A stretch of DNA of 46,486 bases from Chara braunii (Eukaryota > Streptophyta > Charophyceae > Charales > Characeae), in contig BFEA01000465.1 in NCBI GenBank assembly GCA_003427395.1, forward strand, positions 37,860 through 84,345. Direction: 5' to 3'. Of this stretch, positions 9,119 through 19,642 are shown in pieces; the first letter of the stretch is position 1; each line of letters starts with the position of its first letter. A program made the position numbers and the translations under genes. The notes below the pieces were generated by a model. The model did no database searches. It had not been told where the DNA came from and saw only the letters and a list, made by a program, of their open reading frames with translations.

Positions 9119-9551
9119 GGGCCTCGTTCAACACCACTTGGAAATTGCTGTTTTTTAAGGAAGCGTCGTTCGACCCGCCCTAATCACCCACCCTTGAAGT
9201 CGCTACTCGTTTCCACATCCCCGCGGCCAAGTGTCCGCCCTTGAAACGGAAGTGTGGCCCAAGCAAATCGACGAAAATCCCAAGGGTGCCTCGGGAGGTC
9301 ACTTGGGGCGCAAGGGTTTCACCCTTCAAAACGAGTAATATACGGACCTTTTTCTTGTTTTCTTTTTTTCCCCACCAATCACCACTGTTCGTGGTGCAAT
9401 GACGGCAGCACTTCAGTTTCAAGGACGGCCGTCTCAAGGGTTTCGTCAAGGGGTTGTGGAACGAAAAAACAAGTTAGAGGAAATTAATCACCTTCCCTGA
9501 GTTAGGGTGCCCTTGAAACTCAAGTATTTTCAAGTGGTGTCGAACAAGGCC
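9119..9551. mobile_element. PIF/Harbinger-like MITE, GGGCCTTGTTCGA ends
   Basis: Inverted ends of about 27 bp (GGGCCTCGTTCAACACCACT at the left; the right end is the inverse of GGGCCTTGTTCGACACCACT). Flanked by AAA on both sides. Inner blocks (CACCCTTGAA and its inverse) are also inverted. No transposase. Confidence 0.6.
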
Positions 9552-9557
9552 CAAAGG

Positions 9558-9584
9558 AGCGCAAGCAGAAGGCGGGAAAGGCGT

Positions 9585-9643
<59 letters not shown>

Positions 9644-9907
9644 CGAATTAGCAAACGCGAATGAATCTTCCCGACAGCACAGGGAAGATTCATTCCCATT
9701 TTGCAGATTCGCCACAGAGAGAGCGAGAGAGTGGTGCAGCAAACACGCCGGGTTTCTCTCCCTCTCTGGCTGCCACAGAGAGAGCGAGAAAGTGGTGCAC
9801 CAAACACGCCGGGTTTCTCTCTCTCTGTGGCCGTGCCGTTCCAATCTGCAAGATGCGAATTAATCTTCCAGTGCTGTCGGGAAGGTTCATTCCCATTTGC
9901 TAATTCG

Positions 9908-9979
<72 letters not shown>

Positions 9980-9980
9980 T
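9558..9980. repeat. Foldback with (GA)n / (CT)n arms
   Basis: A palindrome of about 400 bp. The left arm is (GA)n then ATTCGAATTAGCAAA and GAATGAATCTTCCCGACAGC; the right arm is the inverse ending in (CT)n at about 9911-9977. The centre holds a 60-bp direct repeat (9712-9770 and 9772-9831, starting GCCACAGAGAGAGCGAGA). ORFs here are artefacts of the repeats. Confidence 0.65.
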
Positions 9981-10045
9981 TTTTTTCTCTTTTTCTTTTT
10001 TTCAAGCGGATAAATCTCTCTGGCGTTTCATTTCGTTGTTTTCCT

Positions 10046-10251
10046 TTTTTAAACCACCAGTACTTGGCCCAGCTATCGATGTCGAGCGTGAAAACGGGCT
10101 GTGCGCGGTTTCGCGCCGACCCACCAGTGCAACAATAGAAAATTGTTTTGGCTGGTGGCGCCAGCCTTTGAGGGCCCGTACCCCGAGCCTCCGGAAGTTG
10201 CAGGGCATTAACGACAACGGCCCGCGCCCGATGCATGGGCCAAATACTGGT
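10046..10251. mobile_element. MITE-like element, AAACCACCAGTA ends
   Basis: Inverted ends AAACCACCAGTACTTGGCCC (10050) and GGGCCAAATACTGGTGGTTT (10229). A third half copy of the end (GGTACTGGTGGTTTAAGC) lies at about 10357. The interior has no coding capacity. Confidence 0.6.
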
Positions 10252-10379
10252 GGTTTAAGAATCTCATTAGTAGTTTTTCTTTTGGGGGGGGGGGCTCGAG
10301 GCTCGGCAAGGCTCGGCATAACGGTGGCCGGAGGGTTGGACTTGATAGCTGGGAAAGGTACTGGTGGTTTAAGCATGCA

Positions 10380-10446
10380 TGCCCAGGCGACCAATGGGGA
10401 TTGACCCATTACCTCAGGAATGCCACTTGTGTGCCTAACCACTATG
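10380..10446 (-). mobile_element. tRNA-like SINE head
   Basis: On the minus strand: TAGTGGTTAGGCACACAAGT (box-A-like), then a box B GGGTCAATCCCC (10396-10407). It shares GGCACRCAAGTGGCATTC with the SINE head at 6816-6833, so it belongs to the same family. Confidence 0.5.
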
Positions 10447-10560
10447 TTCTTCTCTCAAATTCTCTTTGCCTTTCAATACCTTCCTACCACTACTCCTAAG
10501 ACTATATAGAGGGGACCCCTGCAAGCATAGGGCCTCACACCATTATGGGAAAAAAGGAAT
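10447..10560 (-). mobile_element. SINE 3' tail fragment at 10.5 kb
   Basis: Contains the family block CCTACCACTACTCCTAAG then GAGGGGACCCCTGCAAGCAT on the plus strand. It is truncated after about 110 bases and lies immediately beside the tRNA-like head, giving a tail-to-head arrangement of two SINE pieces. Confidence 0.55.
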
Positions 10561-10904
10561 ACTCTTCTTTCTGCATTCTCGTTCTTCTGATTGTGGCGTT
10601 GGAGATCCTGTTCACACCAGGGACAGGGACTTTCCTGGACGTATCAGGCCTTATGAACGGGGCACCTTTTGAATAAGGCGTCTTTGAGGTTTCGTGTTTA
10701 GGACTCCATCTGGAGTTCACTCTTCTAATTGAATTCTCTTCAGGGGCTGTGGTTAGTGAGGTTTCGGACAGGGATTTTTTGGATGAGTACGCTAAGGTTG
10801 ACGGTTCGAACCAGTGTGGCAGTAGTGATTCTTTCACGGAGGCCATTCGTTGTTTTCAAGGCTGCCGAATTGTTATTTTACGGCACAGGTTCGGGGTTTG
10901 ATTC

Positions 10905-11180
10905 ATGATAATTGCAGTTGTAGCTATGCGATGTGGCCTCCGGCGGGAAGCCGCAGTGGGAAAATTGGGCTGCACATCAGGAGCGGTGGCGTTTGTGCGC
11001 TCTCGTAGACCAGTGGACTGCTTCCCAACTCCCCTACCAGGGAAAGATCATTCAACAGTAGCACCAGCGGGGTTGTCCCAGCCGGTGCCACACGCAGAGG
11101 AGGTACGCTCCGAGCAGCCGGAACTGGCACCACCTCCGCCTCTTCCCGGCCCGAAACCCGACACCTCTCCCGCTCCAGGC

Positions 11181-11274
<94 letters not shown>

Positions 11275-11356
11275 NNNNNNNNNNNNNNNNNNNNNNNNNN
11301 NNNNNNNNNNNNNNNNNNNNNNNNNNNNNNNNNNNNNNNNNNNNNNNNNNNNNNNN

Positions 11357-11405
<49 letters not shown>

Positions 11406-11471
11406 TTGCCCTGTCCCTCCCTGACTCCGCCACCACCCACCCCTCCCGCCCCTCAGTCCCCTTATCCTTGA
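10905..11471 (+). other. Open frame crossing a poly(C) tract, doubtful gene
   Basis: The first 90 codons are ordinary in composition and Pro-rich towards the end; the frame then enters poly-Pro encoded by the C-tract and runs through Ns. No domain is recognised. It may be a gene fragment or chance: poly(C) is open in every forward frame. Confidence 0.15.
11182..11405. repeat. Poly(C) homopolymer with assembly gap
   Basis: 93 consecutive C (11182-11274), 82 N (11275-11356) and 49 C (11357-11405). The gap length is an assembler estimate. Part of the run may be polymerase or assembly artefact. Confidence 0.9.
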
Positions 11472-11658
11472 GAGACGGGCTGAAGCCCAATCGCCCGACT
11501 GGAAAATCAAAAGTACGCCAGCACCTTTGGGAGCAACAGTGACACTGTTGGAGATCGTCGGAGGAGTGTTCGGCACAAGTCATCAACAGAACATAACAGG
11601 GGTCATAACAGGGACCGAACCTTTGAGACGAATTTGACAACAACTGGGGAATTCAGGC

Positions 11659-11790
11659 GCAACCTATATTTCCGGTCAGGTTCAACCAAACATAAAGCAC
11701 CACGATAATGACCGTACGCAACCTATATTTCCGGTCAGGTTCAACCAAAATGAGGGACCGGGTGCGTTGTGTTCGGGGAAGACGGTAGTG
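11659..11790 (+). repeat. Short direct repeats and a MITE end
   Basis: CGCAACCTATATTTCCGGTC plus a following AGGTTCAACCAAA occurs at 11659 and 11717. It is followed at 11759-11790 by GGGTGCGTTGTGTTCGGGGA, one end of the MITE family seen at 3.5 kb. Confidence 0.5.
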
Positions 11791-13310
11791 CAGAGGGCAG
11801 GGAATGCACAAGCTACGAACCAGCAAAGAAACAGTTGGGGAGTGACATTGGCATACTTGGTGCAGGGGCCAGGGAGCGCACTAACTACAGACCATATAAA
11901 CCACAAAGCGGATATGGACTTTCAGGGGTATTTCACAAATTCTCCCTTTCTATGAAAAAAAAACGCAGAAATTGGGGAGAAAAAGGAGTATGGCCGTTAG
12001 CCTCGTCGATGCCTCAGAGCCGCAAGAATGCACCACAGCAAAAAAAAAAAGAAGGGAAAATTGTTGAAGTATCCTTAAAACTTTTCAGTATTTCATAAGA
12101 TGCCCCTGAAACGCAGGGGTACACTGAAATGCCCCGAAGTCCGGCATCTGCCCCTGTCCCGCTCATTGGCTACTTTGCGATATGCCCTGGCCGTGGGCTG
12201 CAGGGGCACTTGCATTTCTTTTGCAATCTGCTGGGTCCAACGGCCTAAAATACCAGGGCATTAGGGACAAGCTGCCCAAGGCTCGGTAGGGGTATATGCA
12301 AAAGATGACAGGTCCAACTGGCGAGTGGGGTATTTCGCAAGGTTTCACTACTGTCATAGGGGGCATTTCGCCATGCCCATGCCTTTTAGGGTTATCTGAC
12401 GTAATACCCGAACTTCCAGGGGCATTTCAACAATTCCCCGCCCCCCCACCCCAAAAAAAGAGAATCCACCACAGCTTATGCACAGCAAGTGCGTTCGCCG
12501 CCTGCCTCCGGATGCCCGAGACGGGAGCGAGCCAGGATTGTTCAAGATCATTCAGAATCTTCCAAGATCTTTTTTTTTTCTTTCTAAGTCAGCTACCCAC
12601 GTCAGCACAACTCCAAGCTCAGCATACGAGCAGCCACCCGACGTCCACCCACCTTCTTCCTTACCCTCTCGTGCGGATGTATCTGGTGAACAAAATGGCG
12701 CCAATTCTGAGAACCTGGCGCGGCAAATCCAGTCACACTTCTTCTCCCGCCAAAAAAAAAGGGAAAAACAGCTGGCCATGGCATCCATCCACGGTCACAC
12801 ATCGCCGCAGCCTACCCAGCTTTTTTTTTTGCTTTTTTTTTTTCCCAACTCAGCTTCTGCTTGATCTGATGAACCGACCTGCATCGGCGCAATAGCAGCA
12901 GCAGGAGTAGCTGATTTTTTTTATTTATTTTTTTCCAGCAGCAGCAGCAGCAGCAGCAGGAGGGTACCCGTGCCATGCATGTGGAATGCAACGTCGAATT
13001 GAAAAAGAGAAAGACGGGGAAAAAAAAAACAAGCGTCCATTACTTATCTCCAAACAAAACTGGCACACCATTAAGTGACCTAAAATTGGAACGATAACAG
13101 AAGGTTTTTTGTTTTTTTTAGCATGGCCGCTGCGCAAGAGGAGGAGAAAAAAACAAAAACAAAAACACGTGGCATTGCACGTGGTGAACTATTAGCGTGG
13201 CTGACGTGGCTGACGAGGCTGACGTGGCCGAAGAAAAATCACCAGAAAATTTTGTTTCGTCAACGCCTTTTCAGATGAACTAGGAACAACGCGTTTTCCA
13301 CACACACAAA
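11791..13310. other. Intergenic, no gene seen
   Basis: Contains scattered GGGGCATTTC/GATGCCCCTG motifs in both orientations at 12098-12430, perhaps a decayed foldback, T-runs, and a CAG tract at about 12940-12960. Open frames are short and without recognisable domains. Confidence 0.4.
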
Positions 13311-13314
13311 CACA

Positions 13315-13433
13315 GGCCACGCTCGACCACTCACCAAATGTGCAAAATGAGAATGAATCTTCCGCTAGAACATGGAAAGATACACCCCGGTATTTTTGTC
13401 GTTTCTGCATGTGGTGAGTGGTGGAGCAAGACC
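13315..13433. mobile_element. Short MITE-like element at 13.3 kb
   Basis: About 119 bp with inverted ends (GACCACTCACCAAATGTGC and GCATGTGGTGAGTGGTGG). The core TAGAACATGGAAAGATRCA is shared with the element at 21472-21597. Confidence 0.5.
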
Positions 13434-13759
13434 CAAAGTCATGTCTTCTTTACGGAACTGTTTTCTCCCAAAAATAGACGCACACTCACAAACAGACATG
13501 GAAAAAGAAAAATAAAAGAGAGACAGAGAAAACAACTCCCATGCCATCAAGCGAATGGTTGGAGAACAAAGGAGAATGGCCATCATCGTTGCAGTAATTT
13601 CTCCCGACGTCATCATTTATTCCGCTAAAACTAATTGGAATTGCGATATGGGAGGATGGGGTGAGAAAGGGGGGGAGGGGGGGAGGTGGAGGGGAACTCT
13701 CCTTGAAGGGTCTTTACTCAAATTGAAAGCAATCGACCAATCAGATTCCAAAATCACAC

Positions 13760-13762
<3 letters not shown>

Positions 13763-13822
<60 letters not shown>
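13763..13822 (+). repeat. (CT)n microsatellite
   Basis: An uninterrupted run of about 30 CT units. One of at least six long GA/CT tracts in the window. Confidence 0.9.
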
Positions 13823-13824
<2 letters not shown>

Positions 13825-14099
13825 CCCTTTTCTAGCCCGTTCCTTTACACTTTTCAGCAACCCACTTCCCTCTCGTCTAACCTATACCCTACCAGTTGTG
13901 CGAAAATATCCTTCCCTCCCTTCCGGGCGGCGGGGGGGGGGGGAGAAATGGGGGAGGGAAGAGAGGGGGAGAAACAAATGAAATTGTCCCCAATCTCACA
14001 GCTCCTGCGGCAGGGAGAGGAGAAAAGAAGAAGAAGAAGAATTTGAATTTGAATAAGCGAGGCCAATCGCTCAGCGTCTACGCATGGAAAGATATGAAA

Positions 14100-14880
14100 C
14101 ATCCATGAGGGGAAAAAAAAAAACACGATGAAAAAAAAAAAAAAAAAAAAAAAGATGAAAAGAAGAAATATAATCAACTACGGTGATGCGACGTTTCAAG
14201 ATTGATTCTCTTCTCCTGCCCGCGGCAAAAGAAAAAGGAGGGGGAAAAAAAAAAAGAAAGAAGGAAAAAAAAAAAAGGAAAGGAAAAGAAAAGATATACA
14301 CGATCATCAACGACAGGACCAAGTACTCGAGCAACACGGAGAAGACGAAGAGGAGGTCCATGAACTGGAAACTGACGAATAGTGAAAAAGAAAGAAGAAG
14401 AGGGGCAAAAAAAAAAAAAAAAAAAAAAAAAGGACACAGAAAAAAAAAAATTAAAAGAAAAAAAAACAAAAAAAAAGAAAAAAAAAAAAAAGAAACAAAG
14501 AAGAAATGAAAAAGAACAATCTAACAGCAATTTAGGGGGAAAAAAAGAAGGGGGGGGGAAAAAAAAAATAGAAAACAATCTGCAACGAATCCAACGAAGA
14601 CGCAGAGAAGAATCAGACTTCAAAAAAAAATAAAATAANAAAAAAAAAAAAAAAAAAAAAAAAAGGACACAGAAGAAGAACGATTCTGAGCAAACAAAAC
14701 AGGACAGATGAAGAAAGAAACAAAGAAACAAAGAAGAAATGAAAAAGATCAATCTAACGGCAATTCAGGGCGAAAGAAAGAAGGGGGGGGGAAAAAAAAA
14801 ATAGAAAACAATCTGCAACGAATCCAACGAAGACGCAGAGAAGAATCAGACTTCAAAAAAAAATAAAATAAAATAAAAAT
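14100..14880 (+). repeat. A-rich low-complexity DNA with a tandem duplication
   Basis: Long A-runs throughout. A block of about 137 bp (from AAGAAATGAAAAAGA to CAGACTTCAAAAAAAAAT) occurs at about 14498-14636 and 14735-14872. An N at 14639 sits in the A-run between them. The long open frames here are Lys/Phe homopolymer artefacts. Confidence 0.75.
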
Positions 14881-14919
14881 CATGCAATCCACCAGCCGTT
14901 CATGGAGGAGGAGGAGGGG

Positions 14920-15420
14920 GAGGTAGAAGAAGAAGAAGAAGAAGAAGAAGAAGAAGAAGAAGACAATCAATTAGCAACCAATTCGCCACTACTCCAGAAC
15001 CATCATCATCACCATCATTATTAACTGGGTATCATCATCATCATCATCACCATCATTATTAACGGGGTATCATCATCATCATCATTAGCAGAATCAGATC
15101 CCGGGCTGATCATACAACGCAAAAAAGGTAAAAACAAACGCAGAAAAAGAAAATATTGTACAATCAAATTGAAACAATCAACTAAGCAAGCAATGCATCA
15201 TCAACACAAAGAAGAAGAAGAAGAAGAAGAAGAAGAAGAAGAAGAATGGAAAACAGGGACTATGGCTGCTGTGTGCATACCCACCACTGCCACCAGAGAT
15301 TCCCCTTACCTTCCGCATGTTCAACCCTTAGAGCAATCAACTAGGGTAGTAATGCATCATCAACACGAGGAAGAAGAAGAAGAAGAAGAAGAAGAAGAAG
15401 AAGAAGAAGAAGAAGAAAAG
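14920..15420 (+). repeat. GAA and CAT trinucleotide repeats in duplicated units
   Basis: A (GAA)n run at 14930-14965, CATCAT runs at 15001-15085, and a duplicated segment of about 170 bp (AATGCATCATCAACAC then (GAA)n then AATGGAAAACAG) at 15191 and 15350. The GAA tract is longer in the second unit. Confidence 0.75.
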
Positions 15421-16015
15421 AAGAATGGAAAACAGCGAGTATGGCTGCTTTGTGCATACCCACCAGAGAATTTCCCTTAGCTTCCGCATGTTCAACCCTT
15501 AGAGAAGAAAGAAGAAGAAAAAAGAACAAAGAAAAGAAGTAAGAAGAAGAGACAGTCGAAGGAAAGAGACGTGTAATCGAGGAGGGGAGGGGGGGGGGGG
15601 AAGCATAAAAGGTAAAAACGGGAAGCGAACGGCAACGATGGCAGATGCTGAGCACATGACCGGGATTTCACTCGGCGTCCCGACGAGGCTGCGCCTGCCT
15701 TTACGCTCCGACAACAATGGACAGGAGGACATAGACGGAGTCGAATTTTACTGAATGCATCTAGTCGTAGCTCCCCGACAAAATATATCCAGGCCCGTCC
15801 AAGTCTGGTGCGAGCACCCCATGTCGCCTCTTCTTTCTTTCTTTACGCTCCTCTCAGAATCTGGGCCGCAATGTGCGTCAGATGCATCCGGCGGGCTGTG
15901 ACCAGGCGAAAGGGGCCAGGCCGTCGTGCTGCCGAATTAGAGAGAGAGAACCCTCCGGCGTCGTTCCCCCGTCACAATATTTTTTTTTGCGAAGCTCCCG
16001 ATCCCGATCCGTCTC

Positions 16016-18274
16016 CTAATCCCGACTCGAGTTTCTTCCCCCTCCTCCTCCTCCTCCTCCTACTCTCTCTCTCCTACTCTCTCTCTCCTCCTCCACCCTC
16101 CTCATTGCCGCCATACCCTCTTCGTGCAGCTGCTGATCAGCCCAGCTATCCCTGAAATTTTCAGGATTGGACTTCTTATGCAGTCCACATTCCAAGTACA
16201 TTTTTATCCTCCACGGCTCCAGCGGTATTCCGTCCTTGCATTGGTTAAGTACCCACTCATGGTACTCCCACTGCTTGAGACCCAGGAGATGGGTGTGACG
16301 CTTGGGTACCCCCCTACTCTCCCTCTCCTCCTCCACGCTCCGGACGACGGCCATCATCTCTTTCGTTGACGGCAACGGATTTGACCGTCCCGACAGCACC
16401 TGCGCGATCCAGAGGGACTGCACCTCGCACAGCGGGAAAGGCACGACCTTGAACGGGATCCCGACGAACGCGAGAGAGGGGGCCTTGGCGCAAAACACGT
16501 GCTGGTACAGCGGAGTCACGCGGTTGTCGTCAACGGAAATCAGTCCCCTCTCCCCCCCCTCCTCCCCCTCCGCACGACCACCACTACCACCACCAACCTC
16601 CTCCTTGTCATCATTATGATCCTTAACCTTAATATTATCCAAAAACGGGAAACTGTATTTGTACCCGGTGCAGTGTATGATGACGTCAGCTTTCGTGGAT
16701 GAGCCATCCTGGAAAACGACAAGACCGTCCCGACAGGCGTGAGAGATCAGCGGTCGAAGCCAGAGGTTCTGCCGAGGACCTATCGGTTGAGGCAGGGGGG
16801 ACAAGTCGTGACCCACCCAGGACCGAGCACACAAAAACACCTCCCTCGCCGTCGATGCAATCTCTATAGCGATATCCTGCCCGCTAGATTGCGCGCCGAT
16901 CAGGACCACAACCTTATCCACAAATATATCCGGTTTGCGGTAATTATGACTGTGCATCTGGAGGCCGGGCCACGTGTCAACCACAGGAATCGCCACGACC
17001 TTGGGCTCAGAATAGTGCCCATTACAAACGACGACAGCGTCGAACGTCTCTGTGGTCGTCACAACCTGCTCATCATCCTCATCCTCATCATCATAATTAT
17101 TATCATCGTTATATAATCCAGGATCGGGACCAGGAGCAGGAACGGCACCTGGATCTGGGACTGGACCTGGAGGTGGGGGAGAAGGAACGGGATCTGGAAC
17201 GGGCGGTGTCGGGATTGTATCGGGTACGGGGGGAACGGCAACAGTACCGGCGTCCAGAGCTGCGGTAACGCGATCTGGATCGGAGACGGGAAGTCTACCT
17301 GGCTCGGGACCTGGACGTGGAGGTGGACCAGGAACAGGCTCGGGACCCGGAACAACATCCGGATCTGGCTGTGGAACTATACCTGGAATTGGAACTGGAG
17401 CCGGAGCTGGAATTGGAGCCGGTACTGGAACTGGACCAGGACCTGGAACCGGACTGGGAATGGGAAGAGGAACGGGAACAGGACCTGGACCTGGACCAGG
17501 AACTGTGGTTCCCATCGGACTCACCTGTGTGCCACCCCCCTCCCCCCTCTCCCCCTCCTCCCCCTCCTCCCCCTCCCTCTGCTCCCTCTTCTCCTCGTTA
17601 GAACCCTTGTTCTTCGCCTCCCCTCTCGTACTCCTCCTCCTCCTCCTCCGCCTCCGAGTCGTTACCCTCCATTTCACCCACGGCGAAGCAATCTTATCCA
17701 ATTTTTCCTTATCCAAAGAAACCTTATCCAAAGAAACCTTATCCAAAGAAATCTTATCCAAATCCTCCTTATCCGGAATCTTATCCAAATTCTCCTTATC
17801 CGGATAAGGAATCTTATCCAAAACTGGTTCAACACGCACAACCTCCGTATTGAGATGGATGACGTCCCAGAGGCAATGCTCATCAGCGAAATCTTTCAAG
17901 TACTGTGCAACTGCCACGTGTCCACAGAACCGACGAGCGTCACGCCCGGGCTTGGGCAAAAACGCGAAGTCTTTAAAACTCATCAACTCTCTCGGAAGAT
18001 TCGTTCTGAGATGAGCATACATGCTTGAATGGACGCGATGGCGATCCTCTCTCACACTTAGTGGGTCATCCTCCACCGAATCCTCATACACCCAAACTCC
18101 ACCGACATGTCCTTGTAGCTCGAAGAGACTGACCACGTGGCCTTCTCTCAGCAGCTCCCTGGCCGCGACCAGGCCAGCTGCGCCCGCACCGATGACCGCC
18201 ACGTGGCACCTCCTCCTCCTCCGCCACGTGGCACCTCCTTCCTCCGTCGCATCACTATCACAACCTCTCGACAT
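16016..18274 (-). CDS. Flavin-containing monooxygenase, plant GS-OX-like
   Basis: Oxygenates nucleophilic S or N atoms using FAD, NADPH and O2. I place the start at the ATG at 18274, which has a GCCGCC context and lies 28 residues before the FAD-binding GAGAAG (29-34), as usual in the family; this gives 752 residues. Further motifs: E52 at the end of strand 2, YAHLRTNLPREL (86-97), CNGHYSEP (417-424), HSHNYR (441-446), NADPH-site GAQSSG (460-465) and CTGYKYSFPF (535-544). Plant relatives are about 450-530 residues. The excess is mainly LDK repeats (about 162-195) and a Pro/Gly-rich block (about 204-403) that may be an intron; splicing it would give 552 residues. The substrate cannot be told. 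Confidence 0.85.
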   Translation of the reverse strand: MSRGCDSDATEEGGATWRRRRRCHVAVIGAGAAGLVAARELLREGHVVSLFELQGHVGGVWVYEDSVEDDPLSVREDRHRVHSSMYAHLRTNLPRELMSFKDFAFLPKPGRDARRFCGHVAVAQYLKDFADEHCLWDVIHLNTEVVRVEPVLDKIPYPDKENLDKIPDKEDLDKISLDKVSLDKVSLDKEKLDKIASPWVKWRVTTRRRRRRRRSTRGEAKNKGSNEEKREQREGEEGEEGERGEGGGTQVSPMGTTVPGPGPGPVPVPLPIPSPVPGPGPVPVPAPIPAPAPVPIPGIVPQPDPDVVPGPEPVPGPPPRPGPEPGRLPVSDPDRVTAALDAGTVAVPPVPDTIPTPPVPDPVPSPPPPGPVPDPGAVPAPGPDPGLYNDDNNYDDEDEDDEQVVTTTETFDAVVVCNGHYSEPKVVAIPVVDTWPGLQMHSHNYRKPDIFVDKVVVLIGAQSSGQDIAIEIASTAREVFLCARSWVGHDLSPLPQPIGPRQNLWLRPLISHACRDGLVVFQDGSSTKADVIIHCTGYKYSFPFLDNIKVKDHNDDKEEVGGGSGGRAEGEEGGERGLISVDDNRVTPLYQHVFCAKAPSLAFVGIPFKVVPFPLCEVQSLWIAQVLSGRSNPLPSTKEMMAVVRSVEEERESRGVPKRHTHLLGLKQWEYHEWVLNQCKDGIPLEPWRIKMYLECGLHKKSNPENFRDSWADQQLHEEGMAAMRRVEEERESRRERVGGGGGGGGRNSSRD
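17066..17665 (-). other. Possible stop-free intron inside the monooxygenase
   Basis: The minus strand begins AGG|GTAACG and ends GATGAGCAG|GTTGTG. The 600 bases are a multiple of three, phase 0 at both ends. Removing them joins KWR to VVTTTETFDAVVV, close to the usual spacing of the family. Against it: no pyrimidine tract precedes the CAG, and no stop codon interrupts the 200 codons. The alternative is a translated Pro-rich insertion. Confidence 0.4.
17697..17830 (-). repeat. Tandem repeat encoding LDK units
   Basis: Imperfect 15-bp units around CTTATCCAAAGAAAC on the plus strand, read in the monooxygenase frame as repeats of LDKVS/LDKIP. They lie in the loop following TEVVRVEP. Unit sequences are nearly identical in the middle, which suggests recent expansion. 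Confidence 0.65.
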
Positions 18275-19615
18275 GGCGGCGACGGATCCTCTTCGATCTC
18301 GACTGCCTCTCAGGAGAACACCCACACATCCGAAACACTCAATCCGGCCTCGCGTTCCCCTCCCCCACCTCCTCCCTCCTCCTCCTTCTCCCTCCCTCCT
18401 CTTGATCTCTCCCTCTCTCCCCCCCCCTCTCTCCTCCCCTATTCGCGCTCCCCAGCAGCAGCAGGAGGCAGCAACGCGCAATTCTCCAACCTTGCTTGCC
18501 GTAGACCGACTGCCGCTCCAGAGTCCTCCGGCATGCAAATCGGTTGACGTCAACAGATATGCAATGGAGCGAGGACCAGCAACGGACCCCCTGGTCCAGA
18601 CGGTAGTCCGTGACTCAGCACCTGGTCCTATCGAGCTCTTCCAGTCGCGGCTCCTGAAGCGAGCGCCAGCATTTCCTTTGGCAACAACGTGTCCGTGAAC
18701 TGTCGGCTTTGTGACATACCACCTCCCCCCTCCCCCTCCTCCTCCTCCTCCTCCTCCTCCTCTCCCTCCCCCTCCAACACCTCCCCTACCTACTCCTCCC
18801 CTTCCTCCTGTTCCTAATCTTCTGCTTCGTCGGTTCAGACTTTGATTGCCACACGCTGGCGATCCTAGGTGGCTCCACGTCAGCGATGATGACGTGGTAG
18901 TGACGTTGCCTGCCACAGCGCTGACGCTCTGCGCCGCATCCGCCGCGCGCGCGCTCGGCGCGCGCTGCGCCTCCGCTGCTGCTCGCGCGAAGCTCCAGGA
19001 ACCAGTAAGAGGCTCGGTAATCGACCAGCAGCTGTAGCAGCGGCGATTACCGTTGCTGATCCCGGCCCTTGAGGTGGGGGAAATGCGCAGGCTGGCGGAG
19101 CTGGCCTTACATGTCGAAGACACGCGGACGAAAGCGAGAGACACGTGGTCCCCATCAACTAACCTTCTCAGGCCAGCATTCCTCGTGCCCCGCGAGAGAC
19201 ACGTGGCAGTCTGCAAACCATTCCAAGCGGCAGATAAATCCCCACTCAAGGAGCCCCAGCACGAGGCAGATGCCACGTGTTTCCTTCTCCCAGATCTCCA
19301 CCACCCACCCCTCCTACCAGGGCCGCAAACACCGTAAACATGTTCATTTTGCTCCCGGAATGAGCGCCAACTTGAATGCCTACAATATCTCCTTAAATGA
19401 TTAGGATGCGGATAACAAGGCGAAGTAACGGATAATGCTGGCGCCAAAGCAGAGTAAGGAGGAGGAGGGGGAGTAGGAGAGAAAGGAGGGGGAAGGGCGT
19501 AGTGCCGTGCGCAATAAGAGCGGGGCACCAGATCGAGTGCCTCAGGAGCGCGACACGTGGCAGAAGCCGCCAACGCGGCACCCCTGCAAAGCACTGTAGC
19601 ACTCCCGATCGACAT
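18275..19615 (-). other. Open N-terminal extension upstream of the monooxygenase
   Basis: The frame stays open for 447 codons upstream, with the first ATG at 19615. The start (SIGSATVLCRGAALAASAT) is Ala/Ser/Arg-rich like an organelle transit peptide, but the rest is Gly-, Arg- and Ser-rich with a long Gly run and no known domain. It may be a 5' leader with introns, a targeting region, or chance in GC-rich DNA. Confidence 0.3.
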
Positions 19616-19638
19616 CACCCGCGCCAAGTCCCAACCAC

Positions 19639-19642
<4 letters not shown>

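Noticed and set aside
8677-9137. Long Ser-Leu and Arg-Glu open frames
   Set aside because: They are products of (GA)n/(CT)n read in any frame, here and at 9520-10236, 13555-14046 and 23515-23940.
10924-11643. Gly-rich and Pro-rich frames over the C-tract
   Set aside because: Homopolymer C is open in all frames and the frames cross Ns.
12098-12430. Possible foldback with GATGCCCCTG ends
   Set aside because: The inverted ends match over only about 12 bases and several similar motifs lie inside, so the boundaries are not supported.
14071-14752. Phe-rich apparent membrane proteins on the minus strand
   Set aside because: Encoded by A/T homopolymers; no start context or domain.
15001-15085. Repeated CATCAT blocks resembling a spaced repeat array
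   Set aside because: Simple trinucleotide repeats in a eukaryotic context; no uniform repeats with unique spacers, so not a CRISPR array.
18021-18698. 225-codon plus-strand frame
   Set aside because: Antisense shadow of the monooxygenase gene and its GC-rich upstream region.
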